NCBI GenBank assembly: GCA_017502525.1 | Contig: JAFVUV010000032.1 | Location: 62,001 to 126,000 of the forward strand | DNA from: Clostridia bacterium | GTDB lineage: Bacteria > Bacillota > Clostridia > Christensenellales > Borkfalkiaceae | Length of the DNA: 64,000 bases | Reading direction: 5' to 3' | Shown: positions 8,991-19,606 of the stretch, one piece after another | Position numbering within the stretch: position 1 is the first letter of the stretch | Layout of the letters: the number at the start of each line of letters is the position of its first letter | Notes under the pieces: generated by a model | The model's database searches: none | The model's input: only the letters and a program-made list of their open reading frames with translations | Told to the model about the DNA's origin: nothing | Position numbers and translations under genes: made by a program

Positions 8991-10109
8991 TTAAATACTT
9001 TTTAGCGTCGCGGTTGCGTGAACGCAAATTCCTTCTTCGCGTCCAACAAAGCCCAAGCCTTCAAGCGTGGTTGTGCCAATTCCTACTTTATCAACCGATA
9101 GATTTAATGCGTTTGCAAGATTTTGGGTTATATTAGGTACGTGTTTTAGTAGTTTTGGCTTTTCCGCCATTACGGTTGCCGAAACCGAAGAAATTTTATA
9201 TCCTTTATCTTTTATCATATCAATAACTTTCGTTAATAAATCCATACTGCACGCATCTTTATATTGTGGGTCTTTATCACTAAAATGATAACCGATATCG
9301 CGTAGGGATAGGGCAGAAAGTATTGCATCCATAATAGCGTGTGTTAAAACGTCTGCGTCGCTATGACCTAAAAGTCCTTTATCGTGGGGGATTTCCACTC
9401 CGCCTAAAATAAGTTTTCTATTCTCCACTAACTTATGACAATCAAAGCCCGTGCCGAAACGATATTCGGGTTTTTCAGTAGTGCAATTGAAATCTTCAGG
9501 GAAAGTTAGTTTAACGTTTTTTGCGTTGCCCTCAAACAGATGAACTTTGCCGTAAAGTGCTTTATAAACTTCGCCGTCATCGTTAAAGGTGCATTCGCCC
9601 GCGTGCGCGTACGCGTTAATTATTTGTTTTGTGTTAAAACCTTGTGGCGTTTGAACGGAATAAAGTTCGGATTTTCCAACGTAGTCGCCCGCATCGTTTA
9701 AGGTTTTTCTTATAATGGTATTGCGTACGGGAACTACGGGGATTGCGCTACCGAAAGTTTTTGCCGTTTCAATACAGTCCTTAATAACTTTTTGAGTTAC
9801 GAAAGGTCTTGCTCCATCGTGAATAAGAACTATATCACCCGTAACTTTTTCAAGTGCGTTCTTTACCGATTGCGTGCGAGTGTTTCCACCCTCAACAACC
9901 AAAGCGATATTTTTAACTGAATCAGATATCAAATCAAAATCTGTTTTGCTAGCGGTAATTATTATTTGGTCAATAAATTTGCTTTGTGAAAAAACGCTTA
10001 AAGTTTTTTCAAAACAGGGTAGACCGTCAACGTCAATTAAAAGTTTGTTTTTATTAAAGCCCGCGCGCGTACCTCTGCCTGCGCAAGCAAGAATTAATGA
10101 AACCTTCAT
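8991..10109 (-). CDS. ispDF: Bifunctional IspD/IspF (MEP cytidylyltransferase and ME-cPP synthase)
   Basis: The 372-residue fusion carries two MEP-pathway activities. Residues 1-215 form the IspD cytidylyltransferase (N-terminal LILACAGRGTRAG nucleotide loop, IHDGARPFV). Residues 216-372 form IspF (GTGFDCHKL with the D-x-H zinc ligands, GGVEIP, LGHSDADVLTHAIMDAIL, GYHFSD). IspD makes CDP-ME from MEP and CTP; IspF cyclises CDP-ME 2-phosphate to MEcPP. The intermediate kinase IspE is not in this window. IspDF fusions are well known in alphaproteobacteria and some anaerobes and allow assembly with IspE. RqcP lies 15 bp upstream in the same direction, so both share an operon. Confidence 0.95.
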   Translation of the reverse strand: MKVSLILACAGRGTRAGFNKNKLLIDVDGLPCFEKTLSVFSQSKFIDQIIITASKTDFDLISDSVKNIALVVEGGNTRTQSVKNALEKVTGDIVLIHDGARPFVTQKVIKDCIETAKTFGSAIPVVPVRNTIIRKTLNDAGDYVGKSELYSVQTPQGFNTKQIINAYAHAGECTFNDDGEVYKALYGKVHLFEGNAKNVKLTFPEDFNCTTEKPEYRFGTGFDCHKLVENRKLILGGVEIPHDKGLLGHSDADVLTHAIMDAILSALSLRDIGYHFSDKDPQYKDACSMDLLTKVIDMIKDKGYKISSVSATVMAEKPKLLKHVPNITQNLANALNLSVDKVGIGTTTLEGLGFVGREEGICVHATATLKSI

Positions 10110-10124
10110 TTTATCGCTCCGTAA

Positions 10125-10370
10125 TTATTCGTTAATAATTTCGTAAAGTTTATCGGCATCTTCTTTTCTAACCGTTTCTTTAATCTCAAGAACTCTAAAC
10201 TTAACCGCGCCACTATTAAAGCCGATTTCAACTATATCGCCGACTTTTACTTGAAAAGCAGGTTTAACTGCTCTTCCATTGACGCTAACTCTACCGCCAC
10301 TAGCAGCTTCGTTAGCCAAAGTGCGCCTTTTTAATAATCTTGAAACTTTTAAGAACTTATCTATTCTCAT
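10125..10370 (-). CDS. rqcP: S4-domain RNA-binding protein RqcP (YabO/Hsp15 family)
   Basis: The 81-residue protein is a single S4 RNA-binding domain: MRIDKFLKVSRLLKRRTLANEA, then GGRVSVNGRAVKPAFQVKVGDIVEI. It matches RqcP (formerly YabO), which binds obstructed 50S subunits with RqcH and assists poly-alanine tailing in ribosome quality control. It precedes ispDF on the minus strand. Its upstream region faces the structured rpoB leader. Assignment to RqcP rather than a proteobacterial-type Hsp15 rests on size and clostridial context. Confidence 0.88.
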   Translation of the reverse strand: MRIDKFLKVSRLLKRRTLANEAASGGRVSVNGRAVKPAFQVKVGDIVEIGFNSGAVKFRVLEIKETVRKEDADKLYEIINE

Positions 10371-10455
10371 ATTATACCTATTTTACTACGGAAATTGTCG
10401 AAAATCAGAGAAAATTAGAAAAATTTTTAAATTTCCCTTTTTTTGCTTGACTTTC

Positions 10456-10682
10456 TTTACTAAATGTTTTAACATTGTATAATGCATTATGATAGGTTAT
10501 TATCGCATCTTGTCGCCTTTTTTCAAAATTCAACTTTGAAAAATAACGTTTTCCTAAAGGAAAGCGCAAAGGCGAAAGATTAGGTAAAACCTTATCTCAA
10601 CAAGGTTTATTATACAATATATTTGTGGAATTGTAAACTTGTTGACTGATTATTGTAATAATTTTTTAAGGAGTGTGTTTTG
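10456..10682 (+). other. rpoB upstream region: promoter and about 200-nt structured leader
   Basis: A -10 TATAAT (10478-10483) with a weak TTTACT -35 (10456-10461, 16-bp spacer) would start a leader of about 190 nt before rpoB. The leader contains several hairpins. CGCCTTT (10514-10520) pairs with AAAGGCG (10568-10574) and encloses CGTTTTCC-TAAA-GGAAAGCG. A later AAACCTT-N8-AAGGTTT hairpin follows. A second possible promoter with TTGACT (10642-10647) lies closer to the gene. No ORF is seen here. The folding suggests an attenuator or protein-binding leader. Confidence 0.55.
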
Positions 10683-13600
10683 ATGACACGTATTCTACCC
10701 GAAATTGTATGTGGCAAGGTTCAAAGAAAAACGTTTAGCAAGATTAAAGAAGCTATTGAATTACCTTACCTTGTCAAAATCCAGAAGGACTCCTACGACG
10801 CTTTCATTAAAGAAGGCATCGGCGAAGTGCTTGAAGACTTTTCTCCGATTACAGACTATTCGGACCATTTCGAACTGTATTTCTTGGATTACAGTCTTGA
10901 CGGCAAGCCCAAGTACGACGAGAAGGAATGTAGAGATAGGGACGCAACCTTTGCTCTTCCGCTCCGCGTAAAAGTTAGACTTGTTAACAAAGTTACGGAC
11001 GAAGTTATCGACCAAGAAGTTTTCATGGGCGATTTCCCGCTTATGACCGATAACGGTTCTTTCATCATCAACGGTGCTGAAAGGGTTATCGTTTCTCAAC
11101 TCGTTCGTTCTCCCGGTGTTTACAACGGTTCTGAAGTTGATAAGTCTGGTAAAAAACTTTTCAACACTACCGTTATCCCGTCAAGGGGCGCTTGGCTTGA
11201 ATTTGAACAAGATTCTCAAAACGTTCTTTGGGTTCGCGTTGACAGAACTAGAAAGCTTACTGCTACCGTTCTTCTCCGCGCGCTAGGATTTGGCAGTGAC
11301 GACGAGCTCACTAACAATCTTTTCACCGGCAATAAGATGATTGCCGATACCGCTGAAAAAGATACTAGCAAATCTGAAAGCGACAGCCTTATCGAACTTT
11401 ACAGAAGATTACGTCCAGGCGAAGTTCCCACAGACGACGGTGTTAGACAACACCTTAAGAACTTATTCTTCGACGCACGTCGTTACGACCTTGCTAGGGT
11501 TGGTAGATATAAGTTCAATAAGCGTTTGAGATTAGGTGCGAGAATCGTTGGCTTAATTTCTGCTGAAACTGTTATCAGTCCCGACGGTGAAATCTTGGCT
11601 CAAGAAGGTCAAGTTATTACTAAGGCTCAAGCTGAAGAAATTCAAAATGCTGGTATAAATACTTTCGTCGCTTTAATCGACGGCGAAAAACATAAAATAA
11701 TTGCTAATAACGTAGTTGACTTTAATGCAGTTACCGGAATCAATCCTAGATTGTTCGGCCTATTAGATTACGTTTATTATCCCACGATTTCTTTCTCTAA
11801 AACCGTTGCTGATACGGCAAAAGAGAACGGGGTAGAAGAAACTGCTGAAATCTTAAAGAAAGATATCAACGCGCTTTTCTATCTTGAAGAAAAGAAAGCA
11901 AAATCACCCGCTGAAGAAAAACCTGAAGATAGAAAGAACGAAGAAAAGGCACGTGAAGTTAGAATTAAGTTTGTTAACGCTTGCGTTAAATATTACGATA
12001 TCGTTAACGGCGAACAAATTCCTGAAACGCTTAGTGCTGAAGACAAAAAAGTTCTTCGTCCCCTTATGGACAAACTCAACCATAAGCATATCACAGTTGA
12101 CGATATCGTTGCGTCGGTATCTGTTAACCTTGACCTTGCTTTCGGCATCAACACTGTTGACAATATCGACCACCTTGGTAACCGTCGCGTTCGTTCTGTT
12201 GGCGAACTTTTACAAAACCAATTCCGTATCGGTATTGCAAGACTTGAAAGAGTTATCAGAGAAAGAATGGGTACGCAAGACCCCAAAGACGTTTCTCCAC
12301 AAGGTCTTATCAACGTACGCCCCGTAAGTTCGGCTATTAAGGAATTCTTCGGTTCATCACAACTTTCACAATTTATGGACCAAACTAACCCGATTGCAGA
12401 ACTTACTCACAAGAGAAAACTTTCTGCGTTAGGTCCTGGTGGTCTTAACCGTGATAGAGCAACCTTTGAAGTGCGTGACGTTCACCACTCTCACTACGGC
12501 AGAATGTGTCCGATAGAAACCCCTGAAGGTCAAAATATCGGTCTTATCTCATCACTTGCTGCATACGCGAAAGTTAACGAATACGGATTTATTGAATCTC
12601 CGTATAGAAAAGTTGAACATACTATGAACGCCGACGGCGTTATCGAAACGGTCGTTACTGAACAAGTTGATTATCTCACTGCTGACGAAGAAGATAATTA
12701 TATCGTTGCACAAGCAAACGAACCGCTTATCGATAATAAATATTTCGTAAACGAACGTGTTTCTTGCCGTCATAAGGATGAAATTACCGAAGACGTTAAA
12801 GAAAAAATGGACTACATGGACGTTTCGCCTAAACAGTTGATTTCAGTTGCTACCGCGCTTATTCCGTTCTTGGAAAACGACGATACCAACCGTGCGCTAA
12901 TGGGCTCAAACATGCAACGTCAAGCAGTTCCACTACTTTGTCCTGAAAACGCTATCGTTGCAACGGGTATTGAAAGAAGAATCGCTTACGACTCGGGTGT
13001 AATGGTTAACGCTGTTAACGCCGGCGTTGTTAAGTCGGTTGCTAGTGACCTTATTGTTATTAAAGAAGACGATGGTAATGAAAGAGAATACATTTTAAAG
13101 AAATTTGAACGTAGTAACCAAGGCACTTGCCTTAACCAAAGACCTATCGTCGACAAGGGCGAAAGAATTGAAAAAGGTCAAACTATTGCCGACGGTCCTT
13201 CAACAAAGAACGGTGAACTTGCGCTCGGACGCAATATTCTCGTAGGCTTTATGAGCTGGGAAGGCTATAACTACGAAGACGCTATACTTCTTTCAGAAAA
13301 ATTAGTTAGAGAAGACGTGTTCACTACTATCCATATTGAAGAACACGAAATAGAAGCTAGAGATACTAGACTTGGTGAAGAAGAAATTACGCGTGATATC
13401 CCCAACGTTGGTGAAGACGCGCTTAAAGACCTTGATGAAGATGGTATCGTTAGAATCGGTGCTGAAGTAAACAGCGGTGATATCTTAGTTGGTAAAGTTA
13501 CGCCTAAGGGCGAAACCGAACTCACTCCCGAAGAAAGACTTTTACGCGCAATCTTCGGTGAAAAATCAAGAGAAGTTAGAGATACTTCACTTAAAGTTCC

Positions 13601-14702
13601 GCACGGTGAAGGTGGTATCGTTGTAGACGTTAAAATCTTTACTCGCGCTAACAAAGACGAACTCGCTCCCGGCGTAAACAAACTCGTTAGAGTTTATATC
13701 GCTCAAAAGAGAAAGATTTCAATCGGCGATAAGATGGCTGGTCGTCACGGTAACAAAGGCGTTATTTCAAGAATATTGCCTGAATCGGATATGCCGTTTA
13801 TGGCTGATGGTACTCCGCTCCAAATCGTGCTTAACCCACTAGGCGTTCCTTCGCGTATGAACATCGGTCAGGTTCTTGAAGTACACTTGGGCTTAGTATG
13901 TAAGCAACTTGGTTGGAAGATTGCAACGCCTGTATTCGACGGTGCAACCGAAAAAGATATTAAAGAATTATTCCGCGAAAACAATATAGTTAATCCCGAC
14001 GGCGAAGTTGACGGTAAAATTCAACTTTACGACGGAAGAACGGGTGAACCGTTTGAAAACAGGGTAACCGTTGGTCAAATGTATATGATTAAACTTATCC
14101 ACCTTGTTGACGATAAGATTCACGCGCGTTCGACCGGTCCTTACAGCTTAGTAACGCAACAACCGCTCGGTGGTAAAGCACAGTTCGGTGGACAACGTTT
14201 CGGTGAAATGGAAATTTGGGCGCTCGAAGCATACGGCGCAGCTCATATTCTTCAAGAAATTCTCACCGTTAAGTCAGACGATATCGTTGGTAGGGTAAAG
14301 ACTTACGAATCAATCGTTAAAGGCACTAATATCAGCGAACCTGGTATTCCTGAAGCGTTCAAAGTGCTTCTAAAAGAATTGCAAAGTTTAGCTCTTGATA
14401 TGAAAGTTCTTACTGAAAACAAAGAAGAACTCGCTATTAAAGACCTTATCGAAAGCGATAACGACGATATGCCGTTCGTTCGTGAAAAAGCCGTTCACGA
14501 TGAAGTTTCTATCGACGACTTTGATGCAACGGATATCGGTGAAACCGTTCTTGAAGATGCAGACAGCGACGAAGAACTTAGTGACGAACTCGGCTTTGAC
14601 GGTATGTTCGACGATGACGACGATGAAATCGACACGACTATACCTGACGGCAATTTTGACGACGATTTCGAAGATATCGAAATTGAAGACGACGAGTTAT
14701 AA
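10683..14702 (+). CDS. rpoB: DNA-directed RNA polymerase subunit beta
   Basis: This is the catalytic core beta subunit. ATG 10683 is preferred over the adjacent TTG at 10680; AAGGAG (10668-10673) fits either. Family landmarks include the rifampicin-site region ([24 protein letters not shown]), [16 protein letters not shown], the [13 protein letters not shown] segment, [11 protein letters not shown] and the C-terminal [23 protein letters not shown]. At 1339 residues it is about 150 longer than the Bacillus protein. One reason is a charged, Lys/Glu-rich insert around residues 370-470. Another is an extra C-terminal tail of about 75 residues that is very rich in Asp and Glu. It forms an operon with rpoC 21 bp downstream. 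The usual rplJ-rplL genes are absent upstream. Confidence 0.97.
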   Translation: MTRILPEIVCGKVQRKTFSKIKEAIELPYLVKIQKDSYDAFIKEGIGEVLEDFSPITDYSDHFELYFLDYSLDGKPKYDEKECRDRDATFALPLRVKVRLVNKVTDEVIDQEVFMGDFPLMTDNGSFIINGAERVIVSQLVRSPGVYNGSEVDKSGKKLFNTTVIPSRGAWLEFEQDSQNVLWVRVDRTRKLTATVLLRALGFGSDDELTNNLFTGNKMIADTAEKDTSKSESDSLIELYRRLRPGEVPTDDGVRQHLKNLFFDARRYDLARVGRYKFNKRLRLGARIVGLISAETVISPDGEILAQEGQVITKAQAEEIQNAGINTFVALIDGEKHKIIANNVVDFNAVTGINPRLFGLLDYVYYPTISFSKTVADTAKENGVEETAEILKKDINALFYLEEKKAKSPAEEKPEDRKNEEKAREVRIKFVNACVKYYDIVNGEQIPETLSAEDKKVLRPLMDKLNHKHITVDDIVASVSVNLDLAFGINTVDNIDHLGNRRVRSVGELLQNQFRIGIARLERVIRERMGTQDPKDVSPQGLINVRPVSSAIKEFFGSSQLSQFMDQTNPIAELTHKRKLSALGPGGLNRDRATFEVRDVHHSHYGRMCPIETPEGQNIGLISSLAAYAKVNEYGFIESPYRKVEHTMNADGVIETVVTEQVDYLTADEEDNYIVAQANEPLIDNKYFVNERVSCRHKDEITEDVKEKMDYMDVSPKQLISVATALIPFLENDDTNRALMGSNMQRQAVPLLCPENAIVATGIERRIAYDSGVMVNAVNAGVVKSVASDLIVIKEDDGNEREYILKKFERSNQGTCLNQRPIVDKGERIEKGQTIADGPSTKNGELALGRNILVGFMSWEGYNYEDAILLSEKLVREDVFTTIHIEEHEIEARDTRLGEEEITRDIPNVGEDALKDLDEDGIVRIGAEVNSGDILVGKVTPKGETELTPEERLLRAIFGEKSREVRDTSLKVPHGEGGIVVDVKIFTRANKDELAPGVNKLVRVYIAQKRKISIGDKMAGRHGNKGVISRILPESDMPFMADGTPLQIVLNPLGVPSRMNIGQVLEVHLGLVCKQLGWKIATPVFDGATEKDIKELFRENNIVNPDGEVDGKIQLYDGRTGEPFENRVTVGQMYMIKLIHLVDDKIHARSTGPYSLVTQQPLGGKAQFGGQRFGEMEIWALEAYGAAHILQEILTVKSDDIVGRVKTYESIVKGTNISEPGIPEAFKVLLKELQSLALDMKVLTENKEELAIKDLIESDNDDMPFVREKAVHDEVSIDDFDATDIGETVLEDADSDEELSDELGFDGMFDDDDDEIDTTIPDGNFDDDFEDIEIEDDEL

Positions 14703-14723
14703 TGGGGAGGTTAAAGGAAAATT

Positions 14724-17700
14724 ATGTTTGAACTTAACAATTTTGATTCAATACAAATAGGAGTAGCTTCTCCCGAAAAAATTAGAGAATGGTCTTACGG
14801 CGAAGTAACTAAGCCTGAAACCATTAACTACAGAACTCAAAAACCCGAAATGGGCGGTCTTTTCTGTGAAAGAATTTTTGGACCGACCAAAGACTGGGAA
14901 TGTCATTGTGGTAAATATAAACGTATCCGTTATAAAGGTGTAATTTGCGACAAGTGTGGCGTAGAAATTACTAAATCTAAAGTGCGTCGTGATAGAATGG
15001 GGCACATTGAACTCGCTGCGCCTGTTTCACACATTTGGTATTTTAAGGGCGTTCCTTCAAGAATAGGCTTAATGCTTGATATGAGCCCCAAATCTTTGGA
15101 ACACGTATTATATTTTGCAAGCCACGTTGTTCTTGACCCGGGTACGACTCCTTTACAATACAAACAAGTAATCAGTGATAGAGAAAAAATCGAAGCTGAA
15201 GAATTATACGGCGAAGGCTCTTTCAAAACGGGTATCGGTGCTGAAGCTATCAAAGAACTTTTGATGGCTATCGACCTTGATAAAGAAAGTGCAGAAACCA
15301 AGAAAATCATTGAAGAAAACGGTTCTGGTCAAAGAAGAATCCGTGCGGTAAAGAGAATTGAAATTATCGAATCTTTCAGAAAGAGTGGTAATCGTCCCGA
15401 ATGGATGATTTTAGACGTTCTTCCCGTAATCCCACCCGAACTTCGTCCTATGGTACAACTTGACGGTGGTAGATTCGCTACTTCTGACCTTAACGACCTT
15501 TATAGAAGGGTTATCAACCGTAACAATCGTTTGAAAAAACTTATGGATTTGGGTGCGCCCGAAATCATTATAAGAAACGAAAAGAGAATGTTGCAAGAAG
15601 CCGTTGACGCACTTATCGACAACGGTAGACACGGCAAGGCTATTACCGGTGCGGGCAACCGTGAACTCAAATCACTTTCAGGTATGCTTCGCGGTAAACA
15701 AGGTCGTTTCCGTCAAAACCTTCTCGGTAAACGTGTTGACTACTCTGGTCGTTCAGTTATCGTCGTAGGTCCTGAACTAAAACTTTATCAATGTGGTTTA
15801 CCTAAAGAAATGGCTATTGAATTATTCAAGCCGTTCGTTATGAAAAAACTTGTGGAAAACAACATTTGCCACAACATTAAAAACGCTAAGCGTACGGTAG
15901 AACGCGCTAAGACGGTAGTTTGGGACGTTCTTGAAGAGGTTATTAAAGACCACCCCGTTATGCTTAACCGTGCACCGACGCTTCATAGATTGTCGATTCA
16001 AGCGTTCGAACCCGTCCTTATCGAAGGTAGAGCAATTAAACTTCACCCGTTAGTATGCGGTGCGTTCAACGCCGACTTCGACGGTGACCAAATGGCAGTT
16101 CACGTTCCGCTTTCGGTAGAAGCGCAAGCAGAAGCGCGTTTCTTGATGCTCGCATCAAACAACATCTTGAAACTTTCTGACGGTAAGCCCGTTATGAGTC
16201 CTACTCAAGACATGGTTATGGGTTCGTATTATCTCACTATTATCAAGAAGAAAATCGGTGAAAAATACAACGAAAAGGGTAGAAAAGACGAAAACGGCAC
16301 GGTTTACGGTGTTCCTGAATACACAGTTTCATACACTTCGCCCGAAGAAGCTATTATGGCTTATCAAACCAAAGAAATCGGTTTGCAAGATGAAATTATC
16401 GTTCGTCGTACGGTAGAAGTTGACGGCGAAAAAATCACGGGCAGAGTAAAAACTTCAGTTGGTAAAATCATTTTTAACCAAGCTATTCCACAAGATTTAG
16501 GCTTTGCCCAAAGAAAAACTAAAGAAGATTATCTCAAATACGAAATAGATAAACTCGTAGGCAAAAAAGACTTGCAAAAAATCGTGGGTGCATGCTTTAA
16601 GCGTCACGGCGCAAGCAGTGCTGCAGACGTTCTTGACGAAATCAAGGCGCTCGGCTTTAAGTATTCAACGGTTGGCGCAATTACTACTAGCGTATTCGAT
16701 ATGCATATGCCCAAGGACAAAGCTGTTATCCTTAAAGAAGCAGAAGAACACGTTCTTAAGATTGAAACCTTATACAAGAAAGGTTATATAACCGACGAAG
16801 AAAGATATAAGAGAGTCGTTAGCATTTGGAAAAAGGCAACCGACGACGTTACCGATAAACTTATGGATACGCTCGACGAGTTCAACCCGATTCTTATGAT
16901 GGCTAACTCCGGTGCGCGTGGTTCTAAGGACCAAATTAAACAGCTTGCTGGCATGCGTGGTCTTATGACCGACCCGAACGGTAAAACCATTGAAATTCCG
17001 GTTAAGTCTTGCTTCCGTGAAGGACTTTCAGTTCTAGAATACTTCATTTCTTCTCACGGTGGACGTAAAGGTCTTGCCGATACCGCTCTTAAAACGGCTG
17101 ACTCAGGTTATTTGACCCGTCGTTTAGTTGACGTATCGCAAGAAGTTATCATCAAAGAAGAAGACTGCTTTGCAAATAACGGCGAAACTGTTAAGGGCGT
17201 AAAAGTGTCTGCTATCAAGGGTAGCAAAGGTGAAGTTATCGAAGGTCTTAGAGACCGTATCGCAGGAAGATTCACCGTTAAAGATATCTTAAATCCCGAA
17301 ACGGGCGAAGTTATCGTAAAAGCTAACGAAATGATTACAGAAGACGATGCTGACTTTATCGTTAAACTCGGTATTGAAGAAGTTGAAATCAGAAGTATCT
17401 TTACTTGTAAGGCTAAAAACGGCGTATGCGCTAAGTGTTACGGTAAAAACATGAGTAACAACAACCCCGTTCAAATAGGTGAAGCAGTTGGTATTATCGC
17501 TGCGCAATCTATCGGTGAACCTGGTACACAGCTTACCATGCGTACGTTCCACACCGGTGGTATCGCAAGTACGGGCGACATCACGCAAGGTCTTCCTAGA
17601 GTTGAAGAACTTTTTGAAGCTAGAAAACCCAAACACGCTGCAATCGTTTGCGAACACAGTGGTGAGGTTGAAATAGAAGAAAAAGACAAGATTATTCACG

Positions 17701-18332
17701 TAATAGTTAAGACGGACGACGGCGCTAGACAAGATTACACCATACCTTTCGGTACGGGCGTTATCGTTAAGGCTGGCGATAGGGTTGAACCCGGTTCGGT
17801 TCTTACCAACGGTTCAGTATATCCGCAAGATATCTTAAAGACTAAAGGTATTAAAGGCGTTCAAGATTATATTTTACGTGAAATCCAGAGCGTTTACCGT
17901 TCACAAGGCGTTGATATTAACGATAAACACGTTGAAATTATCGTTCGTCAAATGATGAAGAAAGTTCAAGTTGAAAATCCTGGTGGAACGGATATTCTTC
18001 CTGGTGAAAAACTTGACGTTCACAAGTTTGAAGAAGAAACGTTGAACGCACTTGAAAACGGTCTTGTTCCGCCTCAAGGTAAGAGAATTCTTTTGGGTAT
18101 CACCAAAGCTGCACTTGCTAAAGAAAGTTTCTTATCTGCAGCGTCTTTCCAAGAAACCGCAAGAGTTCTTACCGAAGCAGCTATTAAGAACAAGATTGAC
18201 CCGCTTATCGGTCTTAAAGAAAACGTTATTATCGGTAAACTTATCCCCGCAGGTACGGGCATAAAGAATTATAAAAACGTTGCTCCTCAAACGGTAATTT
18301 CTAGACCTATGGTAGAAGAAGAGCAAGAATAA
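14724..18332 (+). CDS. rpoC: DNA-directed RNA polymerase subunit beta'
   Basis: This is the largest catalytic subunit of RNA polymerase. The 1202-residue protein has the N-terminal zinc ribbon ([22 protein letters not shown]), the active-site motif [12 protein letters not shown] near residue 450 that holds the catalytic Mg, the bridge-helix/trigger-loop region ([43 protein letters not shown]) and the second zinc cluster [13 protein letters not shown]. It is translated from an ATG 21 bp after rpoB. The following 200 bp hold a promoter for the rpsL operon, so the two operons are separately initiated although read-through is possible. Confidence 0.98.
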   Translation: MFELNNFDSIQIGVASPEKIREWSYGEVTKPETINYRTQKPEMGGLFCERIFGPTKDWECHCGKYKRIRYKGVICDKCGVEITKSKVRRDRMGHIELAAPVSHIWYFKGVPSRIGLMLDMSPKSLEHVLYFASHVVLDPGTTPLQYKQVISDREKIEAEELYGEGSFKTGIGAEAIKELLMAIDLDKESAETKKIIEENGSGQRRIRAVKRIEIIESFRKSGNRPEWMILDVLPVIPPELRPMVQLDGGRFATSDLNDLYRRVINRNNRLKKLMDLGAPEIIIRNEKRMLQEAVDALIDNGRHGKAITGAGNRELKSLSGMLRGKQGRFRQNLLGKRVDYSGRSVIVVGPELKLYQCGLPKEMAIELFKPFVMKKLVENNICHNIKNAKRTVERAKTVVWDVLEEVIKDHPVMLNRAPTLHRLSIQAFEPVLIEGRAIKLHPLVCGAFNADFDGDQMAVHVPLSVEAQAEARFLMLASNNILKLSDGKPVMSPTQDMVMGSYYLTIIKKKIGEKYNEKGRKDENGTVYGVPEYTVSYTSPEEAIMAYQTKEIGLQDEIIVRRTVEVDGEKITGRVKTSVGKIIFNQAIPQDLGFAQRKTKEDYLKYEIDKLVGKKDLQKIVGACFKRHGASSAADVLDEIKALGFKYSTVGAITTSVFDMHMPKDKAVILKEAEEHVLKIETLYKKGYITDEERYKRVVSIWKKATDDVTDKLMDTLDEFNPILMMANSGARGSKDQIKQLAGMRGLMTDPNGKTIEIPVKSCFREGLSVLEYFISSHGGRKGLADTALKTADSGYLTRRLVDVSQEVIIKEEDCFANNGETVKGVKVSAIKGSKGEVIEGLRDRIAGRFTVKDILNPETGEVIVKANEMITEDDADFIVKLGIEEVEIRSIFTCKAKNGVCAKCYGKNMSNNNPVQIGEAVGIIAAQSIGEPGTQLTMRTFHTGGIASTGDITQGLPRVEELFEARKPKHAAIVCEHSGEVEIEEKDKIIHVIVKTDDGARQDYTIPFGTGVIVKAGDRVEPGSVLTNGSVYPQDILKTKGIKGVQDYILREIQSVYRSQGVDINDKHVEIIVRQMMKKVQVENPGGTDILPGEKLDVHKFEEETLNALENGLVPPQGKRILLGITKAALAKESFLSAASFQETARVLTEAAIKNKIDPLIGLKENVIIGKLIPAGTGIKNYKNVAPQTVISRPMVEEEQE

Positions 18333-18384
18333 TATTAAACCGATAAAAAGTCGTCAAAAAAAACGTTAATCAGTATGATTTTGA

Positions 18385-18413
18385 TTGACTAAAAAGGCGA
18401 TAAATGGTAAAAT
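18385..18413 (+). promoter_or_regulatory. Promoter of rpsL-rpsG-fusA
   Basis: TTGACT (18385-18390), a 17-bp spacer and TAAAAT (18408-18413) form a good promoter. The leader then contains TTTCGGCGAG...CTCGCCGAAA (18418-18450) and AAAACGGA...TCCGTTTT (18481-18506) hairpins before the AAAGGAGG site. The first hairpin is followed by A-rich, not T-rich, sequence and so is not a plus-strand terminator. Confidence 0.75.
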
Positions 18414-18539
18414 TATATTTCGGCGAGTGTAGAAAATTTGCTCGCCGAAAAAACAAAAAAACAAACTAAAACAGTTTCTAAAAACGGAAATTTCCGAATC
18501 CGTTTTCTGAATATCCGAAATAAGTAAAGGAGGTACGAT

Positions 18540-18911
18540 ATGCCAACAATTCAACAGTTAATCAGACAAGGTAGAGCAAAAGCAACTTACAAGTCAAAAT
18601 CACCCGCTTTGGAAGAATGTCCCCAAAAGCGTGGCGTTTGCTTGACGGTTACGACCACTACGCCTAAAAAGCCTAACTCAGCTTTGCGTAAAATTGCTCG
18701 TGTTCGTTTGACGAACAAAGCTGAAGGTATCGTTTACATCCCCGGTGAAGGTCACAACCTTCAAGAACACAGCTCTGTTCTTATCCGTGGTGGTAGGGTA
18801 AAAGACTTACCTGGTGTAAGATACCACATCGTTCGTGGCGCTCTTGATACTGCCGGCGTTGCAAAACGTAGACAATCAAGATCTAAATACGGCGCTAAGA
18901 GACCTAAATAA
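18540..18911 (+). CDS. rpsL: 30S ribosomal protein S12
   Basis: S12 is the decoding-centre ribosomal protein and the first gene of the str operon. The conserved loop [13 protein letters not shown], target of streptomycin-resistance mutations, and the [13 protein letters not shown] loop are intact. The length of 123 residues is normal. The ATG follows an AAAGGAGG site. The next gene, rpsG, is 209 bp away, an unusually long and structured gap. Confidence 0.98.
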   Translation: MPTIQQLIRQGRAKATYKSKSPALEECPQKRGVCLTVTTTTPKKPNSALRKIARVRLTNKAEGIVYIPGEGHNLQEHSSVLIRGGRVKDLPGVRYHIVRGALDTAGVAKRRQSRSKYGAKRPK

Positions 18912-19120
18912 GTTTAACTATTTAACAGCAAGTTAAATTTATCTATTACCTACTTATAATCGGAATTCGGAAAATTAACCCGATTTGGTAGGCAGTATGT
19001 CGAAAGACAGAAGGTTCGCTACCTCAATAGAGGCAAGTGATAGCTGTACTAAAAACAAGGGTTTACCCTTAATGCGTGCGCTCGCATATCAGCGTAAATT
19101 ATTAAAGGAGGATTATTAAT
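18912..19120 (+). other. Structured rpsL-rpsG intergenic RNA, possible S7 control site
   Basis: The 209-bp gap has no ORF but dense secondary structure. CCTAC...ATCGG (18949-18963) can pair with CCGAT..GTAGG (18980-18992). The same GGTAG (18987-18991) can instead pair with CTACC (19019-19023), enclosing the tetraloop hairpin TGTC-GAAA-GACA (18998-19009). Further hairpins are CCTC-AATA-GAGG (19022-19033) and AAGGG-TTTA-CCCTT (19057-19070). The two alternative GGTAG pairings resemble a switch. In E. coli, S7 represses its operon by binding the rpsL-rpsG gap, so an analogous role is plausible but inferred. Confidence 0.55.
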
Positions 19121-19591
19121 ATGCCAAGAAGAGGCAATATTGCAAAAAGAGACGTTTTGCCCGATCCCGTGTATAGCGATAAGGTTGTAACCAAACTCAT
19201 CAACCAAGTTATGTTAGACGGTAAAAAGGGTATTGCGCAAGGCATTGTTTACGAAGCGTTTACTGCGGCTGCTGAAAAGGTCGGTGCTGACCCCAGAGAA
19301 ATGTTCGCTCAAGCACTTAACAACATTATGCCTATGGTAGAAGTAAAGGCAAGGAGAGTCGGTGGTGCTAACTATCAAGTTCCTATCGAAATCCGTGCTG
19401 AAAGAAGACAGACGCTTGCAATCAGATGGTTGGTTGCTGCTGCTAGAAAGAGAGGCGAAAGAGAAATGGCACAAAGACTTGCTGCTGAACTCGTAGACGC
19501 TTTCAACAACACCGGTAGCGCTGTTAAGAAGAAAGAAGATACACATAGAATGGCGGAAGCAAACAAAGCATTCGCACATTATAGATTTTAA
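19121..19591 (+). CDS. rpsG: 30S ribosomal protein S7
   Basis: S7 is a primary 16S rRNA-binding protein that organises the 30S head. The 156-residue sequence has the usual [20 protein letters not shown] start and the conserved [13 protein letters not shown] segment. It starts after an AAAGGAGG site at the end of the structured intergenic region and is followed by fusA after 15 bp. Confidence 0.98.
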   Translation: MPRRGNIAKRDVLPDPVYSDKVVTKLINQVMLDGKKGIAQGIVYEAFTAAAEKVGADPREMFAQALNNIMPMVEVKARRVGGANYQVPIEIRAERRQTLAIRWLVAAARKRGEREMAQRLAAELVDAFNNTGSAVKKKEDTHRMAEANKAFAHYRF

Positions 19592-19606
19592 TTTGGGAGA
19601 TTCATT

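Noticed and set aside
18418..18450. rpoC terminator at the CGGCGAG hairpin
   Set aside because: The T-run is on the minus-strand side and the plus-strand side is followed by A residues, so it should not end rpoC transcripts.
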